This document shows positions 1-8,225 of a DNA stretch of 64,000 nucleotides, piece by piece. Position 1 is the stretch's first letter. The number at the start of each line of letters is the position of its first letter. A model generated the notes under the pieces. It had not been told where the DNA came from, did not search any database, and saw only the letters and a program-made list of their open reading frames with translations. Source of the DNA: an uncultured Bacteroidales bacterium (GTDB lineage: Bacteria; Bacteroidota; Bacteroidia; Bacteroidales; Muribaculaceae). The stretch spans positions 62,001 through 126,000 of the forward strand of contig CACYRK010000001.1 of the NCBI GenBank assembly GCA_902776835.1, written 5' to 3'. Position numbers and translations under genes: made by a program.

Positions 1-375
1 GCGCGCCAGACGCAGCGCGCCGGCCAGGCCCAGCAGCAGGGCAAGCAGGCCCAGCACAGGATATTCGGGGTCGTGGCCCACCGCCAGCAGGTTGTATACG
101 ATCATCGCCGGGGCGATGCCGAAGGTCACCAGGTCGCTGAGCGAGTCCAACTCCTTGCCGATGCCGCTCACCGAGTGCAGCAAGCGCGCCACCAGCCCGT
201 CGAGGAAGTCGGCCACAGCGCCCAGGGCGATGCACAAGTAGGCCACCTGGTAGCCCGGAAGGCCCCACAACAGGATTTCGCGAGAGTGAAAAGCGGCCAC
301 GATGGCCAGCATGCCACTCACCAGGTTCACGCTGGTGATGGCATTGGGGATATTGTTCTTGATGGTTCGAAGCAT
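1..375 (-). CDS. pssA: CDP-diacylglycerol--serine O-phosphatidyltransferase, partial
   Basis: Integral membrane enzyme that joins serine to CDP-diacylglycerol to make phosphatidylserine. The first 125 codons are present; the gene runs off the left edge of the window, so the C-terminus is missing. The CDP-alcohol phosphatidyltransferase signature DGx2ARx8Gx3Dx3D is complete, starting at about residue 58 (FLDGLVAR, then GKELDSLSD). Hydrophobic helices flank it. The ATG at 375 lies 10 bp after the psd stop, so the two are almost surely cotranscribed; psd uses the PssA product directly. Confidence 0.93.
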   Translation of the reverse strand, partial: MLRTIKNNIPNAITSVNLVSGMLAIVAAFHSREILLWGLPGYQVAYLCIALGAVADFLDGLVARLLHSVSGIGKELDSLSDLVTFGIAPAMIVYNLLAVGHDPEYPVLGLLALLLGLAGALRLAR

Positions 376-385
376 GAGTGTGGTG

Positions 386-1063
386 TCAGTGTTTGTTGGT
401 CAGCCGTGCAATCTGGGTCTCGCCGCCCCACGTCTTGTCGCCCAGTTTCACCAGGATTTCGGTGTCGAGGGGCAGGAAGATGTCGACGCGCGAGCCAAAC
501 TTGATAAACCCGATAAAGTCGCTGATATCGACCTTGTCGCCCGGCTCCACGTAGGTGACGATGCGTCGCGCTATGGCACCGGCGATTTGGCGTACCAGGA
601 TGTCGTCGCCGCCGGGCGTGTGAATCACGATTGCCGACCGCTCGTTGTCGGTGCTCGACTTGGGCAGGTTGGCGGCCAGGAAGCGCCCGCTGTGGTGCTT
701 CACATGAGTCACCTCGCCAGCCACGGGCACCCAGTTGGCGTGCACGTTAAACACGGTCATGAACACCGACAGTTGAATCACGTTGCGGTGCAGCACCTCG
801 TTCTCGTAGACCTCCTCGAGGGCCACCACGGTGCCGTCGACGCTCGAGACCACCACAGTGTCGTCCTTCTCGCCCTTGAAATGGCGGCGAGGCAGGCGGA
901 AGAAGTTGAGCACCAACGCCATGAGCACGGCACTGATGACAATAAAAGCGATGGGGATGGGCTTGTACTCAATAAACATGTAGGCAGCACAGTTGATTGC
1001 CACCAAAATGAAGAGCACAACGGCTATAATGTTCTTCCCCTCGTGATGTATCTTAACTTTCAT
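386..1063 (-). CDS. psd: Phosphatidylserine decarboxylase proenzyme
   Basis: Converts phosphatidylserine to phosphatidylethanolamine, the second step of the pathway begun by the adjacent pssA. The 225-residue length fits the short decarboxylase class. Two N-terminal hydrophobic segments (about residues 11-30 and 36-54) anchor it. The C-terminal FGSRVDIF motif contains the Gly190-Ser191 bond at which such proenzymes self-cleave to form the pyruvoyl cofactor. A -7 type element TAACTTTG (minus strand, 1105-1098) lies about 35 bp upstream of the ATG, but a good -33 element was not found. It is transcribed with pssA. Confidence 0.94.
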   Translation of the reverse strand: MKVKIHHEGKNIIAVVLFILVAINCAAYMFIEYKPIPIAFIVISAVLMALVLNFFRLPRRHFKGEKDDTVVVSSVDGTVVALEEVYENEVLHRNVIQLSVFMTVFNVHANWVPVAGEVTHVKHHSGRFLAANLPKSSTDNERSAIVIHTPGGDDILVRQIAGAIARRIVTYVEPGDKVDISDFIGFIKFGSRVDIFLPLDTEILVKLGDKTWGGETQIARLTNKH

Positions 1064-1213
1064 GCAAAAAAGATGCGTTGTTGGTCATTTTAACTTGCAA
1101 AGTTACGGCTTTTAGTCGAGAAAAGAAAATTTCAGTCAAAAAACGCGCAAAAATTCACGCCAATGTCACAACAATAGAATGCCACAACTTCGCAGCCAGG
1201 CTCGGGCAAGGAC

Positions 1214-1363
1214 AAAAAAAATCCTCGACTCACGCCGGGGATTGCTTAACTAATTAACCTTCTAATACCATTAACATAAACCTAAAACAAACTTTTTTCG
1301 AAACGCGCAACCGTATCACTACGGCTGGGTTTCTATTAACCCTAAAAACTAATACTATGAAAA
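1214..1363 (-). ncRNA. Candidate stand-alone small RNA (Bacteroidales-1-like architecture)
   Basis: The 477-bp gap between psd and the next gene holds a complete minus-strand transcription unit with no plausible coding frame. A promoter is visible at 1397-1370 (TTG, 17 bp, TACCTTTG). The predicted transcript has a hairpin GGGTT/AACCC (1342-1327), a hairpin CCGTA/TACGG (1324-1311), and a final stem AATCC-CG/CG-GGATT (1243-1220) followed by eight T residues (1221-1214), an intrinsic terminator. Length is about 150 nt. Promoter at one end and terminator at the other match the published description of the Bacteroidales-1 RNA family, but I could not run a covariance search. It ends about 150 bp before psd, so it looks independent of it. 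Confidence 0.5.
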
Positions 1364-1499
1364 CTGATGCAAAGGTAGTACGAAATATGTTTTACAACAT
1401 AATTTTTCGACATAAAACTTTAAGTATTTAACATTTCTCTATGTTTTAACCATGTGTTTAACCGTCGTTAACTGTTTGAGACGCTTTTTGAGCCAAAAA

Positions 1500-1531
1500 T
1501 TTGCCCCAACTCAGAAAATTGACTATTTTTG
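1500..1531 (+). promoter_or_regulatory. Bacteroidota-type promoter of the leucine-rich-repeat gene
   Basis: TTTG at 1500-1503, 20 bp spacer, TATTTTTG at 1524-1531. The predicted start point (about 1537) is only a few bases before the ATG at 1541, so the mRNA would be nearly leaderless. This also argues against the TTG codon at 1529 as a start, because it lies inside the -7 box. Confidence 0.75.
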
Positions 1532-1540
1532 CGTCGCATT

Positions 1541-2713
1541 ATGAAAATCAACTTGAAACATCTGCTTGCTGGCGTCGTGGCTCTCACAGCCTGTGCCGCT
1601 CCCGCATGGGAACTGACCAGCGGAGGAATATACTACAGCCGCATCGACGGTGCCGACCATGAGATGGCCGTGGTGCCCGCGCGAGAGTGGGGCGAGAGCC
1701 TCTACAGCGGCGACGTGGTGGTACCCGAAACAGTGTACTTCGAGGGCGAGAACTACCGCGTCACCATGGTGGCCGACAGCGCGTTTTGGCAGTCGGCAGT
1801 AACGGCCGTGCAACTGCCCAACAGCATCACCCGCATCGGGCGCGCAGCACTGGCACAGTGCGACCAACTCACCAGCGTCACCCTGCCGCTGGGCCTCACA
1901 CGCCTGAGCAACAACATGCTGGCCGGCAGTGCCATTACCGCGCTCGCCGTGCCCGAGGGTGTGCAGGTGGTGGGGCGCGATGCCCTGCGCGACTGCGCAC
2001 AGTTGCACTCGCTATACCTGCCTGCCTCGCTGAAACTCATCGGCGAGGGCGCTCTGCGCGACTGCTTCAACCTCTTTGAGATATTTTGCGGCGCTACAAC
2101 ACCGCCAGCCGTGGGAGGCGAACTGTTTAACTCGCTGAGCGGCATCGACCTGATTGTGGCCGACGACCGCGCCACGGGAGCCTACAGCGACGACCCCTGG
2201 TGGGGCAACACCCAGACGTTCTCGCTGTGGACCGGCGACGACATCTGGCTGCCCGACAACATCGAGTGCGAGGCTGTCGACGACAACTGGCAACGCATCA
2301 TCGTGCACGACTGTCTGGCCTACAAACTCTACGGCGAGGACGGCAACTTGCTGGCTTACAGTGCCGCGCCAAACTTCCTGCTGGCCTATGGCGACCATCC
2401 CATGACCTTCACTCTTGTGGCTTGTAACGGCCTGGCCGAGAGCGACGACACGCGCGCCATCGACATGGAGCCGCCGGTGGCCGTCACTGCCATCGACGAG
2501 GTGCCCGTGGCGAGCGAGCATCCCTCAATCACTGTGCTCGACGGCGTGATTCACATCAGCGGCGACAACCACGGCACGTGGACCACAGTATACGACTGCT
2601 ATGGCCAACTGTATTACCAGCGGCCATCGGTCGACGGTGTAATCAGCACCCTGCCCACCGGCAAGGTGTACATCGTGATTGTGGGCGACTACGTGCAAAA
2701 GGTGAGACTGTGA
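1541..2713 (+). CDS. BspA-type leucine-rich-repeat secreted protein
   Basis: Predicted exported protein of 390 residues. An N-terminal signal peptide (MKINLKHLLAGVVALTAC region) is followed by about six BspA/LRR_5-type repeats at roughly residues 65-170, with the recurring pattern of LP-I--IG--AL--C--L. The middle is without recognisable motif. The last 40 residues (VYDCYGQLYY... then LPTGKVYIVIV) resemble the short C-terminal beta domains that end many secreted Bacteroidetes proteins, including type IX sorting domains, but the fit is loose. The ATG at 1541 was chosen because the upstream TTG lies in the promoter. It is followed after 1 bp by tadA. Role unknown; surface adhesion is typical of the family. 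Confidence 0.8.
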   Translation: MKINLKHLLAGVVALTACAAPAWELTSGGIYYSRIDGADHEMAVVPAREWGESLYSGDVVVPETVYFEGENYRVTMVADSAFWQSAVTAVQLPNSITRIGRAALAQCDQLTSVTLPLGLTRLSNNMLAGSAITALAVPEGVQVVGRDALRDCAQLHSLYLPASLKLIGEGALRDCFNLFEIFCGATTPPAVGGELFNSLSGIDLIVADDRATGAYSDDPWWGNTQTFSLWTGDDIWLPDNIECEAVDDNWQRIIVHDCLAYKLYGEDGNLLAYSAAPNFLLAYGDHPMTFTLVACNGLAESDDTRAIDMEPPVAVTAIDEVPVASEHPSITVLDGVIHISGDNHGTWTTVYDCYGQLYYQRPSVDGVISTLPTGKVYIVIVGDYVQKVRL

Positions 2714-2714
2714 C

Positions 2715-3173
2715 ATGAGCGACACGACCAACAACTGGACGCGCGACGACGAGCGATACATGCGCTTGGCTCTCGACGAGGCACACAAGGCGCTGGAGCG
2801 CGACGAGGTGCCCATCGGCGCCGTGGTGGTGGCGCGCGGTCGCGTGGTGGGTCGAGGACACAACCTCACCGAGACGCTGTGCGACGTCACCGCGCATGCC
2901 GAGATGCAGGCAATCACCGCAGCAGCCGCAACACTGGGCGGCAAATACCTGACCGACTGCACACTTTACGTCACCGTGGAGCCATGCCTGATGTGCGCCG
3001 GCGCTATCGCTTGGAGCCAGATGGCGCGCGTGGTGTACGGCGCGCGCGACGACAAGCGCGGATACCACACTTTCTGCGACAATCCGCTCCATAAAAAAAC
3101 CACCGTCACTACCGGGGTGCTCGCCGACGAGTGCGCACAACTGATGATTGACTTTTTCAAAAACAAACGATAA
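2715..3173 (+). CDS. tadA: tRNA-specific adenosine deaminase
   Basis: Deaminates adenosine 34 of tRNA-Arg(ACG) to inosine. The 152-residue protein has the full zinc-deaminase set: HAE at residues 61-63 and PCLMC at 90-94, giving the His/Cys/Cys zinc ligands and the catalytic Glu. Length is normal for TadA. Start ATG lies 1 bp after the preceding stop, and the next gene begins 1 bp after its own stop, so three unrelated genes are packed as one transcription unit behind the promoter at 1500-1531. Confidence 0.95.
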   Translation: MSDTTNNWTRDDERYMRLALDEAHKALERDEVPIGAVVVARGRVVGRGHNLTETLCDVTAHAEMQAITAAAATLGGKYLTDCTLYVTVEPCLMCAGAIAWSQMARVVYGARDDKRGYHTFCDNPLHKKTTVTTGVLADECAQLMIDFFKNKR

Positions 3174-3174
3174 A

Positions 3175-4017
3175 ATGAAACGCTCGCATTACCTCTTTTT
3201 GACCCTGTGCCTGATGGTGGCTCTCGTGGCACCACAGGCCGTGGCACGCGACGTGGCGTTCCTGCAGACCGACACCGTGGAGGTGCCTGCGCAAAAGATG
3301 AACCGCAGCATCAAGGTTGCCGTTGTCGTGCCACACCAGTATCGCATTTACCCCGATACGAAATACCCCGTCGTTTACCTCCTGCACGGCGCTTGGGGAT
3401 GCTACCGCGACTGGCCCCACAAGGCCAACCTCGACTCGCTGGCCGACACCTATTCCACGATTATCGTGTGCCCCGACGGACAGGACAGTTGGTATCTGGA
3501 CTCGCCCATCGACCCGTCGTTCCAATTCGAGACGTTTATCTCCTACGAACTCGTCAATTACATCGACACCCACTACCGCACCTATCCACGCCGCGAGATG
3601 CGCGCCATCACGGGGCTGAGCATGGGCGGCCACGGTGCCTTGTGGAACGCCTTCCGCCATCCCGACGTGTTTGCCTCGTGCGGCAGCATGAGCGGCGGCG
3701 TCGACATCTCGAAATTCCCCGGACGATGGCACATCGCCGACCGCCTGGGCGACTACGACAACAACCAGCAGCGATGGATCGACCACTCGGTGATCAGCCT
3801 TGTGCCCACCCTTGAGCCGGGGCAGAACATCATCATCGACATCGGCTACGACGACCTCTTCTTCGAGGTGAACAACAACTTGCACGAAGCCCTGCTACAG
3901 CAAGGCGTAGAGCACGACTACACCGTGCGCCATGGCGACCATAACTGGCAATTCTGGGTCAACTCGATTGATTACCACATGATGTTTTTCCACAAGATTT
4001 TCGCCGCCGAGCAATAA
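3175..4017 (+). CDS. Secreted esterase (esterase D / antigen 85-like alpha/beta hydrolase)
   Basis: Alpha/beta hydrolase of 280 residues with a signal peptide (MKRSHYLFLTLCLMVALV, processed near AVA-R). The nucleophile elbow GLSMGG carries the catalytic Ser at about residue 149. DIGYDD and a late GDHNW supply plausible Asp and His. The domain is the esterase D/feruloyl-esterase-like fold that cuts acyl esters, here probably in the periplasm. The exact substrate cannot be told. The ATG at 3175 gives the signal peptide; an earlier in-frame start would overlap tadA and add charged residues. An intrinsic terminator follows at 4060-4092. Confidence 0.85.
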   Translation: MKRSHYLFLTLCLMVALVAPQAVARDVAFLQTDTVEVPAQKMNRSIKVAVVVPHQYRIYPDTKYPVVYLLHGAWGCYRDWPHKANLDSLADTYSTIIVCPDGQDSWYLDSPIDPSFQFETFISYELVNYIDTHYRTYPRREMRAITGLSMGGHGALWNAFRHPDVFASCGSMSGGVDISKFPGRWHIADRLGDYDNNQQRWIDHSVISLVPTLEPGQNIIIDIGYDDLFFEVNNNLHEALLQQGVEHDYTVRHGDHNWQFWVNSIDYHMMFFHKIFAAEQ

Positions 4018-4059
4018 TAAGGAGAAAAATAGCATTTTGTCATTACAAAAACAATACAC

Positions 4060-4092
4060 ATGGGATTACCACTTGGCAATCCCATTTTTTTT
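4060..4092 (+). terminator. Intrinsic terminator after the esterase gene
   Basis: Eight-base stem ATGGGATT/AATCCCAT (4060-4067 with 4078-4085), 10-nt loop, followed by eight T residues. It ends the tadA-esterase transcript and overlaps the ansA promoter. Confidence 0.85.
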
Positions 4093-4103
4093 GTATAACT
4101 TTG
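4073..4103 (+). promoter_or_regulatory. Promoter of ansA
   Basis: TTG at 4073-4075, 20 bp spacer, TAACTTTG at 4096-4103. The -33 element falls in the loop of the preceding terminator, so termination and initiation signals share the same DNA. Confidence 0.7.
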
Positions 4104-4168
4104 CCGGGCATAAGTGACAAAATGCTTGGTGAACGCTCACCATTAACCTTCAACCAACACCTTACACT

Positions 4169-5215
4169 ATGACAACAAAAATTCGGCCACACATTCTGGT
4201 GATTTACACCGGCGGCACAATAGGCATGATCGAGAATCCCACGACGCATGCCCTGCAGCCCTTTGACTTCACGCATCTGCTCGACAATGTGCCCAAGATT
4301 GAAAAACTCAACTACGATATCGACAACCTGCAGTTCGACCCGCCCATCGACAGTTCGAACATGTCGCCAGCGCACTGGAGCGACATTGCCCGCGCCATCG
4401 AGGACAACTACGACGACTACGACGGCTTTGTGGTGCTCCACGGCACCGACACAATGGCATTCACTGCATCGGCGCTGAGTTTCATGCTTGAAAACCTGCA
4501 CAAGCCCGTGATTATCACCGGCAGCCAGTTGCCCATCGGCGAGGTGCGCACCGATGGTGAGGAAAACCTTATCACCGCCTTGCAAGTGGCGGCAGCCATC
4601 ACACCTAACGGCGAGGCCATGGTGCAGGAGGTAGCCATTCTCTTCGAGAACTACCTGTGGCGCGGCAACCGCAGCACGAAGATGAGCGCCGACAACTTCA
4701 ACGCATTCAAGAGCAACAACTACCCGCCCCTGGCGCGCATCGGCCTCGACATCAGTTTCCGCGAGGAGTGGCTCTACCGGTCGCCTTCGAAACGACCGCT
4801 CAAGGTGCGTTACAACATGGACCCGAACGTGATGTTCCTGGAATTGCACCCCGGCATCACGCCCGAGATGCTGAAATATCTGCTCAACACGCCACACATC
4901 CGTGGCATCGTGCTCAAGACCTACGGCGCCGGAAACAGCCCCAGCGATGCCTGGTTCACCGACCTGATTCGTGACGCCGTGGCTCGCGGAGTGGTAATCC
5001 TCAACGTCACGCAGTGTGTCAACGGCGGCGTGCACAACACGCTATATGAGACGGGCAACTCGCTCACCGCGGCTGGCGCCATCAGCGGACGCGACATCAC
5101 CAGCGAGGCCGCCATCACCAAACTCATGTATCTCTTCGGGCTGGGCCTCAACGCCGAGACAGTAAAAAAATACCTCAACTGCGCACTCTGCGGCGAGGTA
5201 ACAATCAACAAATAA
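4169..5215 (+). CDS. ansA: Type I L-asparaginase
   Basis: Hydrolyses asparagine to aspartate and ammonia in the cytoplasm. The 348-residue protein lacks a signal peptide, as expected for type I. The first catalytic threonine lies in TGGT at residues 14-17 and the second in HGTDTMAF at about residue 90. The C-terminal half carries the KTYGAGN segment typical of the family. Single gene with its own promoter (4073-4103) and a bidirectional terminator (5235-5266). Confidence 0.94.
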   Translation: MTTKIRPHILVIYTGGTIGMIENPTTHALQPFDFTHLLDNVPKIEKLNYDIDNLQFDPPIDSSNMSPAHWSDIARAIEDNYDDYDGFVVLHGTDTMAFTASALSFMLENLHKPVIITGSQLPIGEVRTDGEENLITALQVAAAITPNGEAMVQEVAILFENYLWRGNRSTKMSADNFNAFKSNNYPPLARIGLDISFREEWLYRSPSKRPLKVRYNMDPNVMFLELHPGITPEMLKYLLNTPHIRGIVLKTYGAGNSPSDAWFTDLIRDAVARGVVILNVTQCVNGGVHNTLYETGNSLTAAGAISGRDITSEAAITKLMYLFGLGLNAETVKKYLNCALCGEVTINK

Positions 5216-5234
5216 CCACTCACTATCATACCAC

Positions 5235-5266
5235 AAAAAAGGCCATATTCTCTATGGCCTTTTTTG
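5235..5266. terminator. Bidirectional intrinsic terminator between ansA and the CorC/HlyC gene
   Basis: AAAAAAGGCCATA (5235-5247) pairs with TATGGCCTTTTTT (5253-5265) around a 5-nt loop. It has T-runs on both strands and lies between two convergent genes. Confidence 0.9.
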
Positions 5267-5286
5267 TTATATTTTTTCTTACTTGA

Positions 5287-6573
5287 TTACTCTTCGGGCT
5301 GGGGGTTGATGTGGAGGCGGAGGAGTTCGATGCGGGCTGCCGTTTTGTGGGTCACAGTGATGGTGTATCGACCGATGTTCACCGGCTCACCCTGTGCGGG
5401 CAGCGCGCCGTGGTTGAAGAGCAGGAAGCCCGCGATGGTCTGGTAGTCGTCGCTCTCGGGAATGTCGAGTTGGAAACGCTCGTTGATTTCTTCAATCTCC
5501 ATGCGGCCACTCAATTCGTAGGTGGTGTCGTCGATTTGGCGCGCCGTGAGCGAGTTACGGTCGTGCTCATCCTCAATCTCGCCAAAGATTTCCTCCACCA
5601 GGTCTTCCAGCGTCACCATGCCTGAGGTGCCACCAAACTCGTCGAGCACGATGGCCATCGAGCGTTTTTGCTCCATGAGTTGGGTCATCATCTTGCGTGC
5701 CAAGAGCGTCTCGGGGGCAAAAATCACCGGTTTGATGCGCGTCTTCCAGTCGACATCGGTGACAAAGAGTTCACTCACCTGGATGAAGCCAATCACGTTG
5801 TCGATTTCGCCGCGATACACCACGATTTTGCTCAAGCCGCTGCGGCTGAAGAGCGACACCAGGTCGTCGCGGCTGGTCTCGGTCACGTCGACAGCCACGA
5901 TGTCGTTGCGGGGCACCATGCAGTTGCGCAGTCGCGTGTCGCTGAAGTCGAGTGCGTTCTCAAAGAGTTTCACCTCGTGCTCCACCTCGCGATGCTCGTC
6001 CTCGCGCTTGTCGATGGTGTCTTGCAGATAGGCGTCGAGTTCGTCGATGCTAATCATGCGCATGCGCTCGTTGGTGACCTTGATGCCGATCAACCGCATG
6101 ATGGATGCCGAGAGCCACTCGGTAAACCGCGAGATGGGGTACAGCAGGCAGTAGAACATGAACAGCGGCAGCGAGAACGTGCGCAGCGAGTAGTTGGGGT
6201 TGATGCGGAACACCGCCTTGGGCAGAAATTCCGCCGTGATGAGGATAAGCAGCGTCGACAGCACGGTTTGCGCCGTGAGCATCAGCACCTCATGGTGCTC
6301 GCCCATCAGCAGCGTCAGCGGCTCGGCCAGCAAGCGAGCCATGGCTATCGAGTAGACCACATTCACGATGTTGTTGCCGATGAGCAGCGTGGAGATGAAC
6401 ATCTCGCGATGCGAGTAAAACACGTTCAGGATGCGGTTGATGAAGCCGCCGCGTGCTATGTCGATTTCGGCACGCACCTTATTCGACGACACGAAGGCAA
6501 TCTCCATGCCTGAGAAAAACCCCGACAGGAGCACCGTGATAATGACTATAATAAGAGCCGAATGTAGTTCCAT
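5287..6573 (-). CDS. CNNM/CorC-type membrane protein (hemolysin family, CBS domains)
   Basis: A 428-residue membrane protein with the order DUF21/CNNM transmembrane domain (about 1-190), two CBS domains (about 205-330, including FIQVSELF and the FGGTSGMVTLEDLVEEIFGEIEDE-type loop near 315) and a C-terminal CorC/HlyC domain (about 345-425). Such proteins are linked to magnesium or cobalt transport; in Bacteroidetes a relative is the gliding protein GldE. The sequence does not say which. It stands alone on the minus strand and converges with ansA. Confidence 0.9.
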   Translation of the reverse strand: MELHSALIIVIITVLLSGFFSGMEIAFVSSNKVRAEIDIARGGFINRILNVFYSHREMFISTLLIGNNIVNVVYSIAMARLLAEPLTLLMGEHHEVLMLTAQTVLSTLLILITAEFLPKAVFRINPNYSLRTFSLPLFMFYCLLYPISRFTEWLSASIMRLIGIKVTNERMRMISIDELDAYLQDTIDKREDEHREVEHEVKLFENALDFSDTRLRNCMVPRNDIVAVDVTETSRDDLVSLFSRSGLSKIVVYRGEIDNVIGFIQVSELFVTDVDWKTRIKPVIFAPETLLARKMMTQLMEQKRSMAIVLDEFGGTSGMVTLEDLVEEIFGEIEDEHDRNSLTARQIDDTTYELSGRMEIEEINERFQLDIPESDDYQTIAGFLLFNHGALPAQGEPVNIGRYTITVTHKTAARIELLRLHINPQPEE

Positions 6574-6708
6574 ATATTATTTATATGTACGCACGCGCGA
6601 GGCCCTGCGTAACATCGCTGCAAAATTACTCATTATATTCGTAATACACAACCCCCCCCACCACTCAACGCGCCCGCCAAAAGCCATCCCAGTCCAGCCC
6701 CATGCCCC

Positions 6709-6762
6709 CTATAGCCTCATTAGTTGCCATAGTGGCTATAGGCGCTGTGCGTGCTATAATCC
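6709..6762. repeat. 9-bp minisatellite of the CTATAGTTG type, six degenerate units
   Basis: Six contiguous 9-bp units starting CTATAGCCT and ending CTATAATCC, most beginning CTATA or CNATA. The same 9-bp period recurs at 24.4, 28.8 and 61.1 kb. It contains stop codons in all readings, so it is not coding. It fills most of the gap between the CorC/HlyC gene and the left 62-bp repeat. Confidence 0.65.
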
Positions 6763-6787
6763 CAAAGCGCGGAAAAAACGCAAAATC

Positions 6788-6849
6788 TACGATTGTAATC
6801 GTAAATTTTACGTAAAATTCTCGATTATAATCGTAAATTTTACATTTTT
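6788..6849. repeat. Left 62-bp direct repeat flanking the ATPase-nuclease gene
   Basis: Matches 8033-8094 at 61 of 62 positions in the same orientation. It is built of palindromes: ACGATT/AATCGT, a perfect 16-bp AATTTTACGTAAAATT, and a perfect 12-bp CGATTATAATCG. It lies 16 bp past the ATPase stop codon. Confidence 0.9.
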
Positions 6850-6865
6850 AGCAAACCCCGTGCCT

Positions 6866-8002
6866 CTATATCCCTATAAATTCTAAATAGTTATTAGGAT
6901 TGACAACGTGGAACTCTGCATCAGGATAGCCTTCAGCAAAAGCCTTTGGGACTTTAGGATTCTTCTTCCCCCATTTAAGTTCAAATGCATGTAACGCACC
7001 TGCGTCTTCTTCTACAAGGTCGACTTCCTGCTGGTCGTAGGTTCTCCAAAAATAAAAATTCCTGTAACTCAAATGATTATGGTTGCCCTTAAACTTCTCG
7101 GATATCACATAGTTTTCCCATAATTCACCCATATCATTTCTCGTGTCAACAGGCTGGAAATTACCTATTACGGCATTTCTGATTCCATTATCGGCAAAGT
7201 ACCATTTACCAGCCTTTGAAATCTCTTTTCGAAGATTACGCGAGAACGGGCCCAACTTATAGATAATAAAAACCTTGCTGAGAAGGTCCAGGTATTTATC
7301 AACTGTGTCACGGCTCATCGACAACTGCCGGCCAAGTTCGTCGAGTGACACCTCGCTACCCACCTGATAGGCCACAAGTTGAAGCAACCTCTGCATCTTG
7401 GCTGCGCTTCTCAATCCGTCAATAGCAAGAATGTCTTTTAACAGATATGACGAGACCAAATCACGCAGATATTCTTCTCTTTCCCGATTGTTGTCCAGTG
7501 CAACGACCTCGGGATAATAGCCATAAATGAGACGTGTCGGTAAATTTTGCCGTGTTTCTAAAGGTGTCTCGTTTTGGACAATTTCTTGTTGTGAGAACGG
7601 TGTAAGATACAGTTGTGAAGCCCTGCCGACGAGAGGTTCCCCGGCTTGTTTTAACAAATCAAATGACGATGAGCCAGTGGCAAGCACGCTAATACCATCC
7701 ACCTCATCAACTATAAGTTTAATAACCTTCCCAATTTCTGGTACCTGTTGAGCCTCATCTATTACAAGCAAACCTACTCCGCCAAACATATTGCGATAAT
7801 TGGTGATGCTGCGATTCATTAACACCGCTTGTGTGTCAGCATCCTCCCCATTTAGAAATATATGCCGGCCTTGATAACCGTTGACGACATGCTTAGCAAG
7901 TATTGTCTTGCCGACACGTCTTGCGCCAAACAGAAGCACGGCTTTACCTGGCTTTAATCGCGACTCAACCTCGCTTTGCAATAATCTTTTAACTTCTTTC
8001 AT
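6866..8002 (-). CDS. AAA_14 ATPase with DUF4143 PD-(D/E)XK-like domain
   Basis: A 378-residue protein. Walker A GARRVGKT is at about residues 26-33 and Walker B LLVIDEAQ at about 79-86. A winged-helix region lies around residues 205-245 (SLDELGRQLSMSRDTVDKYL). The C-terminal DUF4143 part contains EVDLV followed by FELKWG, the D...ExK spacing of PD-(D/E)XK nucleases. Families of this kind are widespread in prokaryotes and lack an assigned function. The gene is bracketed by two 62-bp direct repeats of palindromic sequence, and the copy at 8033-8094 sits just upstream of a -7 element (TATATTFG-like TATATTTG, minus strand 8024-8017). It may regulate itself through that repeat or move with it. Confidence 0.85.
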   Translation of the reverse strand: MKEVKRLLQSEVESRLKPGKAVLLFGARRVGKTILAKHVVNGYQGRHIFLNGEDADTQAVLMNRSITNYRNMFGGVGLLVIDEAQQVPEIGKVIKLIVDEVDGISVLATGSSSFDLLKQAGEPLVGRASQLYLTPFSQQEIVQNETPLETRQNLPTRLIYGYYPEVVALDNNREREEYLRDLVSSYLLKDILAIDGLRSAAKMQRLLQLVAYQVGSEVSLDELGRQLSMSRDTVDKYLDLLSKVFIIYKLGPFSRNLRKEISKAGKWYFADNGIRNAVIGNFQPVDTRNDMGELWENYVISEKFKGNHNHLSYRNFYFWRTYDQQEVDLVEEDAGALHAFELKWGKKNPKVPKAFAEGYPDAEFHVVNPNNYLEFIGI

Positions 8003-8032
8003 AAGAATAATTTTTGCAAATATAGTAATTTT

Positions 8033-8094
8033 TACGATTGTAATCGTAAATTTTACGTAAAATTCTCGATTATAATCGTAAATTTTGCATTTTT
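8033..8094. repeat. Right 62-bp direct repeat flanking the ATPase-nuclease gene
   Basis: Second copy of the repeat at 6788-6849, one mismatch (G at 8087 for A at 6842). It starts 31 bp upstream of the ATPase ATG and would be the natural operator position for that gene. The distance between copies is 1245 bp. Confidence 0.9.
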
Positions 8095-8146
8095 GCGATT
8101 TACGGGGGTGAGGAGAGGATTTTGTTGGGGGCTGTGGGGTGGCGCG

Positions 8147-8182
8147 AAAAAATTTGGGCGGCCCGGGAGGGGTCGCCCAAAT
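8147..8182 (-). terminator. Intrinsic terminator of the SusC-SusD operon
   Basis: On the minus strand, ATTTGGGCG pairs with CGCCCAAAT around a GC-rich loop and is followed by six T residues (8152-8147). It lies about 45 bp beyond the SusD stop. Confidence 0.85.
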
Positions 8183-8225
8183 AGGTTATGCTGTGGTGAC
8201 CATGGTCACCGTGGCATGTCGGGGA

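Noticed and set aside
8195..8210. Perfect 16-bp palindrome GGTGACCATGGTCACC downstream of the SusD terminator
   Set aside because: It lies between the SusD stop and its terminator, has no T-run, and its position downstream of the coding region makes a regulatory role unlikely. I could not assign it.
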